A DNA stretch of 64,000 nt from Isoetes taiwanensis (taxonomy: Eukaryota; Streptophyta; Lycopodiopsida; Isoetales; Isoetaceae). Below, piece by piece: positions 31,096 through 42,597 of the stretch; the first letter of the stretch is position 1; each line of letters begins with the position of its first letter. A program made the position numbers and the translations under genes. The stretch is taken from NCBI GenBank assembly GCA_021234155.1, contig JAJEKV010000005.1:26940620-27004619 (forward strand), given 5' to 3'. The notes under the pieces are model-generated. The model was not told the origin of the DNA. It did no database searches and saw only the letters and a program-made list of their open reading frames with translations.

Positions 31096-34000
31096 GTGTC
31101 CATGGCAAACTCAAACTCCATGCTCATGAACTTGAAACCCCAACTTTTTGATGGGAAGGGTTTCGAAGCATGGAGGAGGATGATTAGCCTTTATCTTAAG
31201 GCTGAGATGTTGTGGGAAGTCGTGGATGGCACTGAACAGCCACCAGACATTCCAAAGGATAAAGCTGGAGATGTTGCTCTTCAGAAGGAACTCCTTTTGT
31301 GGAAACAAAAGGACAATAAGGCCTTGGCATGCATTGCCATGTGCCTTTCGAAGGGCCAGTTACAGATGGTCCGAGGAGAATTGGAGAAAAGTAGTAAGCA
31401 TTTGTGGGATTTTCTGGTCAAAAGATATGGCCAGAAGAGTGAAATGGAAATTATGCAGCTTCATACAGAACTTGAAGCACTGAGCTTTCAAGACGGGCAG
31501 GATCTAAGGGGGCACATTCTGAAATTACAGGAGTATTTTGATCTATTGGCTGATGCAGGTGAGGGAAATGCCCTTTCAGAAATTCAGAAGAAGCTTCGTT
31601 TATACAAATCTCTGCCAAAGTCATGGGGATACACAGTTGAAATGATGCTGACAAATCGAAAAGGAACATCTTGGGAAGATGTGGTGGATGACCTACTTGA
31701 AATATCTCTTATGCATAAGGAACGAGGTGACAAAAGTAGTCGTTCAGAGCAAGCCTGCATGGCTCAGAATAAGGGACGTTCCCATCCACAAAGGGAAGGA
31801 GCTAATGCTCAAGGCAAAGCACAAGGAGATCCACAGCCTCAATATGCAAGGGATGGCACATTGCTCAAGCGGGATCAATGCCGTATATGCAAAGGATTTG
31901 GCCACCATGCATATCAGTGTCCTAGTAAGCCATCACGATCCTCTAATACTGCTTCAAAGCGCTCAGAAGAAACAGTCCAAAATGTTGAAGCACCACGCAT
32001 CCAAGAAGAGAATTGTATGCTTGAAGAGGCGTGCATACTTGAGGGCATTGATGACAGTGACAATTTCTTGGCTGAAAGCCATTTTGTGCAAATCGTATCA
32101 GGTTCTTTCCTTCAGGAGGAAACCTTTATCTTGGAAGATTGGTCCTCAAATGATGAGGCACATCATGCAATAGCTGAATTATCGACCTTCACGGTCGACT
32201 CTGGATGTACCTCCATCATGGTTAAGCAAGAAAACCTTCTACAAAATTCTGTGGCTAGTAAGGGAGGTGTACAATTGGGATCTAGTACAGAAGTTCCAAT
32301 TGCAGCACGAGGTATTTTTTGCTTGCCACTCACAGGGAGACATTCCCTTTCCATTTCTGATGCTTTATATATTCCTAGTCTTCGCAAGAATCTTCTTTCT
32401 GTTGCAAAGTTGGCTGATGCAGGGCTTAATGCCTTTTTCACTGATGAAGCGGTTTATTTCTTTCCAAAAGGGCTTCCTCTACCTGGAACACCTGTGGCTC
32501 AAGGAGCCCGAACAGGGAACCTATATGAAATTGTCTTGCCTTCAAATGAGCAGCTTTTGCTGACTGCACAGTCTCATGCCTCACTGGAATTATGGCACAA
32601 GCGTATGGCCCATGTCAATCCTCAAACCCTCAAGTATCTTCACAAGAACAGTCTTGTTTCTGGTTTTTATCTGACCAACGATAAGGCATTGGGTCTTTGC
32701 CATGCATGTATGCTCGGCAAACATTGCAGGCGTGCATTTACAGCCCTTGGTACAAGAGCATCAGGGATCTTAGATCTTGTCCATTCTGATCTTTGCGGAC
32801 CAATGGAGATACGTAGTAGACAGGGCAATTTTTATTATATCATTTTTGTTGATGATTGCAGCAGAAGAGTGACAGCGTATTTCTTGAAAAAGAAAAGTCA
32901 GGCCCTTGAGGCTTTTAAGGCATATAAAGCTTCAGTAGAAACTCAAACTGGAAAGCATATCAAATGCTTAAGAACAGATGGCGGAGGAGAGTACTTGAGT
33001 ACACTTTTTCAGGAATTATGCATTGATGCAGGCATTCATAGGCAACTCACCACTCGTCATACTCCGCAACAAAATGGAGTTGCGGAGCGAAAGAATCGCA
33101 CCATATGCGAAGCAGCAAAAAGTCTTTTGGTTCAAGCACAACTTAGCAAGTTTTTTTGGGAGGAAGCAGTAGCCACAGTCATCCATGTCCAAAATCTTCT
33201 TCCTACTGTCGCAGTCCCAGGACGCACTCCTCATGAGGTATGGTTTGATAAGAAACCTGATGTTTCGCATTTGAGAGTTTTTGGCAGCACTGTTTATATG
33301 CAAGTTCATAAGGATCTAAGATCCAAATTCGATGATAAGAGCATCAAATGCCGGTTTCTTGGATATTCTCCCAATCATAAGGGCTATAAATGTTGGGATC
33401 CAATCACTAACAAAGTTTTTGTTAGTACAGATGTGCACTTTGATGAGTTTCAGAACTCTGAAGTTTCTGCTACAGATCCTCCACTTGATACAGATTTTAT
33501 TGATTGGGACTTGTTAATCGGCGACCCTCCATCATTTCTTGATCATGAAGCTGAACGCCGTGCTCGTATGCAATCTTCAGATACTCCTTTGGAGCCTTCT
33601 CAGCCCACCCACGACCCGTCCGAAAATTCTGATCACCAAGCTGATCCGTCCACAGCTCCAGATGATCCCCAAGAACCTCCCCATGCTGTTTCACATACCA
33701 ATGTTGCCATTCCTAATGTCGACCCTGATCCTGTTTCTCATTCCCCATTGTTACGTCGCTCTCATCGCACTCGTACTCCTTCACAGAAAGTCATCGAGAA
33801 TGCTGAGACCAGCCTTGCTGAATGGTTATGCCTTGCATCTCATGATGACCCCACTGATATTTATGCTGCATTACAAAGCCCTGAAAGTTCGCATTGGCAT
33901 CAGGCTGCCTTACTAGAGCTAGAGCAGATGCACCAAAACGATGTGTGGGACTTGGTTCCTCCACCTACACATAGAAAACTTGTGGATTGCAAATGGATTT

Positions 34001-35403
34001 TTTCTAAAAAGTACCAGGCCGATGGGTCTCTTGACAGGTATAAGGCCCGCCTAGTGGCTAGAGGTTTTACGCAGATCCATGGGGTTGATTATGATGAAAC
34101 GTATTCACCGGTAGTACACATGAATAGTCTAAGAACTATTCTTGCAGTGGCCGCTAAATTGGATTGGGAAATTTTGCAACTTGATGTGCAAACAGCATTC
34201 CTTCATGGTGAATTAGATGCTGAAATCTTTATGAAGCAGCCTCCTGGGTTTCAAGATCCTTCTCGTCCTCATTATGTTTGCCGCCTCAAAAAGGCCATCT
34301 ATGGCTTGAAGCAAGCCTCGAGAACGTGGTATCACAAGTTTGATCTTGTCCTTCGTGGTATGCATTTCAACCCTTCCGATATTGACGCCAATGTATACTT
34401 GCAACTCAATGGTAATTCTATCATTCTCATCTTATTGTATGTTGATGATATGCTGCTGATTGGTAATGATCGATCTGAATTAGATCACATTCACCAACAC
34501 CTTTGTGCACATTTCTCCATGAGGTTTCTTGGAGATGCTGGTTTTTTCCTCGGCATTCACATTTGCCGAGATAGAACTCAGAGATTACTCCATCTTGATC
34601 AGCACAAGTACATTCGGGACATCCTCATAAAATTTGGCATGCAAGATGCCAATGCCACAGGCATTCCCATGGAGCCAAATCTCAGATTATTTGACCAGCC
34701 TCCCGCCCTGGAGATTGATTCATCTTTCCCATACAGATCACTCATTGGCAGTTTAATGTATCTTATGGTTTGTACACGGCCGGATATCTGTTTTTCAGTT
34801 ATCACATTGAGCCAGTTCAGTGATGCATTCACAAGCTTCCATTGGGCTCTTGCCAAGCGTATTCTTCGCTACTTGCAAGGTACTCAGCACTATGGCCTTA
34901 CATATTCCAACAGGGCTTTCATGGATCTTGAATTAATGGTAGATGCGGTCCATGGCACGAATCGTCATTGTCACTCAACCACTGGCTGCTGTTACCTATA
35001 TTATGGAGCCCCTGTTGGATGGATATCTAAGAAGCAAACCACCATTGCACGCTCTAGTGCTGAGGCAGAATACTTGGCACTTTCTCATGGTGCTAGAGAT
35101 CTGGTTGCTTTTGCTCGGATTCTGGAATTTATCCATGTTCCTCCTAGTCTTCCTATTCTGGTCTCAATTGACAACCAGAGTGCTATGAAGCTGGCCATTG
35201 TTCCTGCTCACAGACCAAGAACACACCATATACCAGTACATTATCACTATGTTCGCCATCAACTTGAGGAAGGCTTCATTCGTCTGGAATATCTCTCAAC
35301 CAAGCAAATGCTAGCCGATACTTTTACCAAAGCTCTTCCTAGTGTGACATTTTCTGAGCATCGACATTCCTTGGGCATTACAGACTTTCCTGTTTCAGCT
35401 TGA
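31096..35403 (+). CDS. Copia gag-pol polyprotein
   Basis: 1435 residues in one frame. GAG with a UBN2/Retrotran_gag-type domain occupies about residues 1-230; a zinc knuckle CRICKGFGHHAYQC lies near 261-274. Protease follows with VDSGCTS near 366. Integrase has its HHCC zinc module (LWHKRMAHVNPQTL, CHACMLGKHC) near 500 and a D-D-E core with HSDLCGPM, LRTDGGGEY and HTPQQNGVAERKNRT. Reverse transcriptase includes KARLVARGFTQ, QLDVQTAFLHGEL and the catalytic YVDDML near 1115. RNase H ends the protein (SSAEAEYLALSHGARD, DNQSAMKLA). This protease-integrase-RT order defines copia. No stop or frameshift was found. The start at 31096 or the ATG at 31102 is likely. Confidence 0.96.
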   Translation: MSMANSNSMLMNLKPQLFDGKGFEAWRRMISLYLKAEMLWEVVDGTEQPPDIPKDKAGDVALQKELLLWKQKDNKALACIAMCLSKGQLQMVRGELEKSSKHLWDFLVKRYGQKSEMEIMQLHTELEALSFQDGQDLRGHILKLQEYFDLLADAGEGNALSEIQKKLRLYKSLPKSWGYTVEMMLTNRKGTSWEDVVDDLLEISLMHKERGDKSSRSEQACMAQNKGRSHPQREGANAQGKAQGDPQPQYARDGTLLKRDQCRICKGFGHHAYQCPSKPSRSSNTASKRSEETVQNVEAPRIQEENCMLEEACILEGIDDSDNFLAESHFVQIVSGSFLQEETFILEDWSSNDEAHHAIAELSTFTVDSGCTSIMVKQENLLQNSVASKGGVQLGSSTEVPIAARGIFCLPLTGRHSLSISDALYIPSLRKNLLSVAKLADAGLNAFFTDEAVYFFPKGLPLPGTPVAQGARTGNLYEIVLPSNEQLLLTAQSHASLELWHKRMAHVNPQTLKYLHKNSLVSGFYLTNDKALGLCHACMLGKHCRRAFTALGTRASGILDLVHSDLCGPMEIRSRQGNFYYIIFVDDCSRRVTAYFLKKKSQALEAFKAYKASVETQTGKHIKCLRTDGGGEYLSTLFQELCIDAGIHRQLTTRHTPQQNGVAERKNRTICEAAKSLLVQAQLSKFFWEEAVATVIHVQNLLPTVAVPGRTPHEVWFDKKPDVSHLRVFGSTVYMQVHKDLRSKFDDKSIKCRFLGYSPNHKGYKCWDPITNKVFVSTDVHFDEFQNSEVSATDPPLDTDFIDWDLLIGDPPSFLDHEAERRARMQSSDTPLEPSQPTHDPSENSDHQADPSTAPDDPQEPPHAVSHTNVAIPNVDPDPVSHSPLLRRSHRTRTPSQKVIENAETSLAEWLCLASHDDPTDIYAALQSPESSHWHQAALLELEQMHQNDVWDLVPPPTHRKLVDCKWIFSKKYQADGSLDRYKARLVARGFTQIHGVDYDETYSPVVHMNSLRTILAVAAKLDWEILQLDVQTAFLHGELDAEIFMKQPPGFQDPSRPHYVCRLKKAIYGLKQASRTWYHKFDLVLRGMHFNPSDIDANVYLQLNGNSIILILLYVDDMLLIGNDRSELDHIHQHLCAHFSMRFLGDAGFFLGIHICRDRTQRLLHLDQHKYIRDILIKFGMQDANATGIPMEPNLRLFDQPPALEIDSSFPYRSLIGSLMYLMVCTRPDICFSVITLSQFSDAFTSFHWALAKRILRYLQGTQHYGLTYSNRAFMDLELMVDAVHGTNRHCHSTTGCCYLYYGAPVGWISKKQTTIARSSAEAEYLALSHGARDLVAFARILEFIHVPPSLPILVSIDNQSAMKLAIVPAHRPRTHHIPVHYHYVRHQLEEGFIRLEYLSTKQMLADTFTKALPSVTFSEHRHSLGITDFPVSA

Positions 35404-35411
35404 AGGGGGAA

Positions 35412-35606
35412 TGTTAAAATAATCAAGCTGTGTGAGACTGACACATGTCCTAGGAAAGTCAAGCGGTTGGTTTCCCTGACTGATCTCAAGCGGTTGAGTT
35501 CCTGCTCAAGATCATCTGCCATTATATTTATTCTGTTGTATTCCTTTTGTTATGTGAGACAACCTAGAGTTTTCGTCTGCATTCTTGTAGTTCTTGATTC
35601 TTCACA
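35412..35606 (+). repeat. 3' LTR of the copia element
   Basis: Same 195 bp as 30827-31021, preceded by the purine tract and followed by the GTTAT duplication. Confidence 0.96.
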
Positions 35607-35611
35607 GTTAT

Positions 35612-38285
35612 TAGAAGGTGAGCGGAGCACATCACAATGCTCATGAAGATGCGATGCCAATCAGGGATTGAGAAGACACATTTTGCATTGAAGGAGGAGA
35701 TTCTGAATGTAAATCCATAGAAGGTATCCGTCAATCTGCATGGAGGGATCAGTAGAAGGAGAAACACCACTTTTATCTGCTTGGGTTCTTGGATAGTTGG
35801 GGTTGTACAGAAAAATCATTGGTGAGAGAAAATCTCTTTACACAGGTATTGCAGCAGAATTGTTGCTAAGGGAAGCATGAGATATTGTCTGCAAGGTGAC
35901 AACGCTTGGTCATTTTTTTTACAGATGAATTGTTGGAGCAGGCAGCGTGAAGAGGATCAAGGTAAAGTAAGATCTGTATTTTGAAAATGCAAGTGAACCT
36001 TTTTCAATGTGTAGACAGACGTATGATTGCTCCATGCATGTAAAATCTTTTTCCTTTACCATGGAAAAGGATAGCATGTTCCTGTAAATCATATCATTTT
36101 AGCCATATCCTTGCCCTCCAAGCAGCTTCTAAACTTTGATGAATACAAGAACATCGCAGAATATCTTCTCTTGCCCCAATGCACCTAACCAGCTCCCTTC
36201 TATCGCTGATAAAGTATTGATGATGATATGCCAGTCTTTTGAGTATCGATGGACTCATTTTTTTTCTTGATCTTTGCAGGTTCTAGCGCCCTAGCATAAA
36301 GTTATTTGTCTCTTGTTGTTCGCACTTGGAAGACACATTCAAAAGTACAACTCTGGCTGCACCTCTCATGCACCTCTCAAGCATATGGAATAGGTATTGA
36401 CATTTTTCTAAAGTCTTATGTTTAATATCTTGGAGGGCATTGTGTGGATATTCGATTTTACCAATTCAATTGTTTAAATATGATATTTGTTTTTTCTTCC
36501 TGTTCATGGCTGAATTATTATTTTTCAAAAGCAAAGTCTGCTTATTGCAGTGACCACTTGCCAGCAGAATTATAGACTTACGAGACTTCAAAATTTTATG
36601 GGGAAATTTACCAAAATAACCTTAATTGTTGACATTATTCCCAAAAAGCCCTTCGTATTTCTGAAATTCCCAAAATGCCCTTAATTCTTAAGTATTTTCC
36701 CAAATAGCCCCTTGTAATTTAAAAATCACCAAAAGCTAGAGATAAGCCTATCATTCTAATGCTTTTATAAAAATCGTATTGAAGGGGAAGCTTTGTGGGC
36801 TTCTTGTGCAGAAGCTACTTTATACCCATACATGTTACTTGTAGAGCTCATTTTGCTATTTATATGATGTCTGTATCTATCCTCCAAATATTGAAGTTTT
36901 ATATGTGCATATTTTGCCTGAATCTACTTTCCAAGTCCCCAAATCCTCATCATTCTATGATCGCCAGATTCCAAGCCAGGTTAGGTTCTTTTATTTTTAC
37001 TTCTTATTTGTTATGGTCCCCAAATTCCAAGCTAGGTTAGGTTTTTTACTTTTACTTCTGTAAACTATTTTGTAGAGGCAAAATCCTTACTATTCTAAAT
37101 TGCTATGACTCTGAGTTTATTGAATTGCTAAGGTTTTCATAATAGCAGATGTTTTCTTTCCGTGAAAAAACATAATGTTGGTAGTTATATATGCAAGTTA
37201 ACTTCATTTGTTGTTGCTGGTATTCAGAGTTATGAGAATAGTTTCTGCTTAGCCTTCTTTTTATGGTTTAAGGATATTCTCATTGAATTTGAACAAAAAG
37301 AGTTTATTTTCTAATTCTAATTTTTGTTTTCACTGATCTCAGGAGACCAATTGGAGTGATATAACGATGTGTGCATAGAGGCGGTTGTTGGTTGTTGGCA
37401 AATGCATCGTATGACTATTCTAACAAGCATGGTGCTATTATCAAACTCTTGCATCCCATTATACAAGTTCAACACATTTCTATAAGTATTCTTGGAATCT
37501 AAACACAATTTTGTTGTTTTATTTGATGATCATGGGCCATATTACAATGGTAACATGGAATCTAAAGTCACTGCGACCAATGACAGTGACCAATGACAGA
37601 GGGTGCACAGTGGCTCGAGGTTGATTGCAAGCTGGTAGTCTATACAGTTGCAGACAATTTGTAGCACCCTAAATTTTGAGATAGTTGCAGGCCTGCCTGT
37701 TATGTTGATGAACATTATCTCCCACGAAAGAGTCTTACAGCTATAGATTGGTCAACAACCAAACTTACCCCTTAAATAACCACCCATAGTCTCTTTCTTA
37801 TTACACATGCCTTAAGTTATTCCCACCATATCCATAAGGTCAAGTGGTTTTTGGAACTTCACAACTTCATAGTTTGGAAACTCAAAGTTTTACATTGACA
37901 TTCTTTGAATAATTCTCCATATAATTATGGGTAGGTACATTGTAATATCTGCTTTCACCTCTACACTTGCATGTGTATGCTATTGTTTTGAATCTCTTAC
38001 AATATATTTCTCAACCTTTGTTAGTATAATTGTTTTATCTACCATCATCCCAAACAGGTAGATGGCTTAGATATTCAACAAGTTGTAGTTAAATTTATTT
38101 GTGTTGTTAGAAGCTGCACAGATGGACGATAAAGGCGAAGTAAAAACACACGCCAAGACATTAGCCCAGCAACGCTACGTTTACTAGTTAATTATTAAGG
38201 TGCAAACCTAATCCTAAACCCTAATTCGAATTTAGGGCTTAACCTAATATTAAGAAGGCTAAAATACTAAACTAGTTAATGATAA
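35612..38285. other. Unassigned DNA right of the copia element
   Basis: No gene recognised. Imperfect repeats of TTCCAAGC(C/T)AGGTTAGG (36970-37040) and of TTCCCAAA-GCCC units (36640-36710) are visible. Confidence 0.5.
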
Positions 38286-38882
38286 CTAATCTAGAATTGC
38301 CACTTCGCCTAAATCAATTGGGCAAAGCAGACTTGCTAACTTTGGGTCATCCAAATTGGGGCTTCTACCCAAATTTGCCCCAATTCGATTTTGGGGCAAT
38401 TGGAGAAGGAGAAGGAGCTTATTCAACCAGCAGGGCATCGGGAACCTGAGAGAGGGGAGATTTGCCCATTGTGTTTTGGAAATTGGTAAGAGGGAGCCTC
38501 CTCTCTGTTCCACCCTTCCATTGTGTAAAATATCTTGCGAAGGAGAGCCTCCGTTCTGCTCATCCCTTCCAATAGAAGAGTGCACTAGATCAGCTCTCTC
38601 TGTATGCTGACTCGCAGGTGGTAAGGGAGAGCCTTCGCTCTGCTCAACCCTTCCATGTGTGCCGTCAGAAGAGCGCAGTGCGACATGGGCATGCTTATTT
38701 CGTGCCGCCTTCTTTAAACTAACTCGCTGCCATCCCTCATTCATCATTTCCCGCCAATCTTGTGTCTCTTGAATGACTTGCAATTCACGACGTGCCTCAT
38801 CATCAAATGGCTGATGTTGGTAAAGGGATTGATTGAGTAGGCATGGAGGACACAACAGGAAGACATGAAGGCACATGAGCAA
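38286..38882 (-). CDS. Unrecognised 198-codon ORF with internal repeats
   Basis: Open throughout. It holds three imperfect repeats of the form GR-EQ--GS(L/P) (GRVEQSEGSPLPP, GRDEQNGGSPSQ, GRVEQRGGSLLPI). It lies just downstream of a minus-strand LINE ORF1-like fragment, so it may be the variable C-terminal part of such an ORF1. No domain is recognised. Confidence 0.35.
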   Translation of the reverse strand: MLMCLHVFLLCPPCLLNQSLYQHQPFDDEARRELQVIQETQDWREMMNEGWQRVSLKKAARNKHAHVALRSSDGTHGRVEQSEGSPLPPASQHTERADLVHSSIGRDEQNGGSPSQDILHNGRVEQRGGSLLPISKTQWANLPSLRFPMPCWLNKLLLLLQLPQNRIGANLGRSPNLDDPKLASLLCPIDLGEVAILD

Positions 38883-38999
38883 CAGTAGGATGTGTGGTCA
38901 CAGTAGAGGTGAAAGTGGCAGGTGCAACAGTAGAAGAAAGAACAGGCTTCAAGGGAGAAGCAAGGTGGTAAGCAGCAAAAGTATCAATATAAGAGAATA

Positions 39000-39681
39000 T
39001 CTTACCTAACTAGGGAGCATTGAGCAAAGATAGATGATATCTAAAGAGCAAAGGGCCACTCCTAACTATCAAACTTTGGTAATGAAGCAGAAATAGGCAA
39101 AGATACACAAATGTGAGGACCATTGATGATAGAGTGGGCAAGATACAACCCCAGACCATTACAATAGCCACCATGAACTCGGGAACTTGCATTTCAATTG
39201 GAAAGTCTTCCAAAGCAAATCAACAAGGCATGCGGAGAGCACTTGTCTTATTAGGTGCAAAACTAGGTGTGTAAGCTTGATATAGTAGATATTTCCTTCA
39301 TAAGAGCTCTACTCCACGCTCCACAAGCTTATCCGCAGGAACAGGAGAATCAAACATGATCAAGAAAAAATTATTCTTTTTGTCAAGAACTTTCAAGGAC
39401 TTAAAAGTAGGCAACTTTAGTCTTTGGAGATGCTGCTTAAACCAAAAACCCATCCTACGGAGATCAAGGAACTGGCCCATGAAATGACATACAACTGCAT
39501 GAGAAACCAAATTCTGAACACACTGCAAATGCGAGTTGTGATCAATTGCAATCACAGGTTCGCCAGCATGAGCAAACATACTGACACACTGATTTGCTTG
39601 ATGTAGCGAATTCCTATATTTGCTTACGCAATATGTTGCCTTGAACATGTCACCTAAAGGACTCATTGGGCAGAAAATCAT
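39000..39681 (-). pseudogene. LINE ORF1-like (DUF4283-type) fragment
   Basis: The minus strand reads VVCHFMGQFLDLRRMGFWFK, then LKLPTFKSLKVLDKKNNFFL and a short LIMFDSP piece, then LVERGVELL, a pattern like DUF4283 domains that precede zinc knuckles in plant LINE ORF1 proteins. Further downstream, in another frame, HICVSLPISASLPKFDS resembles the VCVELDLSK-LP strand that follows in that family. Broken by frameshifts. Confidence 0.5.
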
Positions 39682-39699
39682 TGTCCATAACTAAATATT

Positions 39700-42500
39700 C
39701 CCTGATTATTTGTAGCTATGTCTGAATATGCATTTTTCTCGATTGGACGTAGGCCAAACTTTACAATTTCTTTGCATTCGAGTAATGTCTCTGTACTAAA
39801 GCATGACCATGTATTTTATTTACTTTTCGACAAGTCAATTATTTGGATTGTACTGCTTATTGAGGCGTTGACTGAATTGCATGTTGTAGGTTATTGTTGC
39901 AACGTATTTTCTACCAAAAATCATGTTGTGGCCTTGTAAGTTATAATAGCATTTTGAACTTCATGTAAAGTGCAAAAAGCGAGTTTAGAATTTATCTCAC
40001 TGTAACTCCTTCAACAAGTTCAGACTTTGTTTTTGTAGCCCTTGCAGAGTGTGTTTCTTAAGGTTGGCTTATTTCAGCTTCACAGGAAGAAGTTTGTTTT
40101 TCCATGGACGCAATATGTGAAGAGACTCGCAATCTTCTGTTTAAAATCCACAGGTATCATATACTTTTAGAACGCATCAAATATACTTCTAGAATGCATC
40201 AAATAAGAGCATGCAACTATTGCATATAGTTATTTTGGTGGAAATGCATGCAATCTATTAGAAGTGGCTCAAATTCTTAGCATTGCATAATGATTCATTA
40301 TTATATTATATTAATATGGCTCTTATGAGTGCTATTTTAATGGGAAACAACGAGAGTTAAGTTTGGTATGAAGTTGATAGTCTATCCTTGCTTCTATAAA
40401 TATAATTACGCAAAGTTAAGTATTCCAAAAAACTTTAGCGTTCAAATTCTATAGTATATGTTTGTCTTTGATCTTTGTAGGTATACTATATTTAGTGATG
40501 GCTTCTATTTATTAGTACTAGCAGAGTTTTATTCTATAACAGGTTAATACCTTAAGGCTTGCAGGGATGCTGTGGCTATTAAATAAGCTCAACATAAGGT
40601 GATTTTATCTTTTAATGTTGTTTGCCTTTACGTCTGCAAATGCTTTTTACAAAATTTTAGTTCGAAAAAAAAAAGTTTTAATCAAAAATAAGATTTTTAT
40701 GAGAGGTTCTTCTTTACCAAACCGGTGTACATAATAATATCTAAGTCACTGAAAATAGAAAAAGAAGAGAAGCACTAGAGAGAGAATATCATTTGTTTCT
40801 ACGCTATTAACTTGAGCTCCAGAGGTTAGATTCAGATGATCTTGGGCTCTTTAAAAAGCTTATGTAGAGAGCTTTCTATTGGCATATAATTGACTCATAT
40901 CTATCAAGATATGCAGATTTGATGGTAATATATTTTTTATTGTAACTTTTGGATTCGGACTCCATTTTGAGTGTTTTTTATTGTACTGGAAAGCTCTCTC
41001 TGGCATCTTTCTGATGACGTATGATATGCTCATATTTGGTTAAGTTTTTTGGACGAAAACAACAAATTTCCAGGCAGATTTGGTAGGGTTTCACACCCCA
41101 CGACTTGATTCTCTGCCCAGCTGATCATTCTGATCATGTCCTTTGTCCTGCATCATTGTAGTGCAGCAAGCTTTTATGAAGATATTGAAGAGACTTGTTA
41201 TCGTGGACGCATTTTATATGGGAAAAAATAAAAGAAATCGAAACTTCTTGTTTTAGTGTGTTATGGGATTTGTGCTATATTTGATGGTTTCTATGTTACT
41301 TATGAACTTGCCAATGTTTATTTATTTATTTATTTATTACTTTTTGCAAACCAAAAAAAACATCATCTCCCATAACACACCAACGTACGTACATAATTCA
41401 AGAAAGCTATGATTGATGATATCTGGATTATGGTGCAAACATAATGAATCCACCAGTGCTCTATCAGTCTTTTGCATATTGTTTAATATAGAAAAAACAA
41501 ATGAAATCATAGAAAAACCATGCTAAAAAGCGTATAAAAAACCCCATGTTATTATGCTAGATATGAGATCTGGAACTAATGTAATATAGCCAATGTATGT
41601 GTTTCTAAACCGTTCTCATTAGCAAGACTATCTGGGCCATGTACAAAAGTTGCATAGACTACATGAAAGTAAAGATATGGCACAAGTATGTGAAGGGTGC
41701 TGCTTTGATAACATACCATTTTTTCCTGTTATAGCCACCCGATAAAAAGCACCATATTGCATACTTGTCGGCATACCAGAAGGCGTATGCATTTGCTGCT
41801 AGAGGATTGTAGTCACAACCCTAAAAAGGCTCTCCCTTAAAAAGAAGGGCGTATGAATAGCAAAAGCCTAAAGCTAAGGTGTCTGATCAATTATAATATA
41901 GAATAAGACTTTGACCAGGTTGTTAGTTTATTAAGGTTAGACATTATGTCTTCAAATGCCACTATCGTATGAGTATAAATTGGACATTTGGTTAGCCTCT
42001 TATGTGGTGCATCGCATCATCTACTACTTTGTGGGTGGTTGAAGCGATGCTTTAAATGGATGGATCTGTATGCATATTCCTACCATATGTAAAGCAGTAT
42101 CGCATTTCTGTTCGCACCTAATTTCTTTCTTCAAAATTATCAAAATATGACACGTTGCGTCTATTGCATTTATGGCAGACACATGCATTTATTGCGGCCA
42201 TATACACTGCATTTATTGCGGCCATTATACTTGCCCTGCATACAAAACTCCGGAAGCCCCGGTAGGGTTCTAATTTACCAAAACAGAGAAGAGAGGGGCG
42301 GGACATGGCACGGCGTCCCTGCCGGCGTCTTCATCTCTGAATTCGTCTATTTCTTCTGCTTTCAATTTATGGCTCCCAAATCCATGCAATTGAGTTTGCA
42401 AAAATTATAGAACGGTGGACGGATGGCCAGGGAAGCAGCAGCAGTATGACGCCGGAAGCCATGGCTTATATTGCCCCTGTTGCTCCGCTGGCATGAAGGT
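39700..42500. other. Unassigned AT-rich DNA
   Basis: No gene recognised in 2.8 kb. A short (TTTA)n run lies at about 41316-41338. A GC-richer patch at 42240-42480 has coding-like codons but no recognisable protein. Confidence 0.5.
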
Positions 42501-42507
42501 AATTTTT

Positions 42508-42597
42508 GGGTTGCCCCTAGGGGGGCAATCCCTTGTTTATGTGGGTTTTTGGCATATTCATGGTATATGCTAGCATATACCTAGAATATGCCAAAAA
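42508..42597. repeat. Adjacent hairpin and 52-bp palindrome
   Basis: GGGTTGCCCC (42508-42517) pairs with GGGGCAATCCC (42522-42532). It is followed by a near-perfect palindrome at 42546-42597 centred on GCTAGC, with arms TTTTTGGCATATTC and GAATATGCCAAAAA. Similar bases (GTGGGTTT-TGGCATATTC) recur at 49254-49275. Confidence 0.75.

Larger units (their letters stand above)
30827..35606 (+). mobile_element. Intact Ty1/copia LTR retrotransposon
   Basis: Two 195-bp LTRs (30827-31021 and 35412-35606) appear identical by eye. GTTAT flanks both sides (30822-30826 and 35607-35611) as a 5-bp target duplication. A primer-binding site, one uninterrupted polyprotein ORF of 1435 codons and a polypurine tract (AAGGGGGAA just before 35412) are all present. 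Identical LTRs point to a very recent insertion, and the element may still be able to move. Confidence 0.97.
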
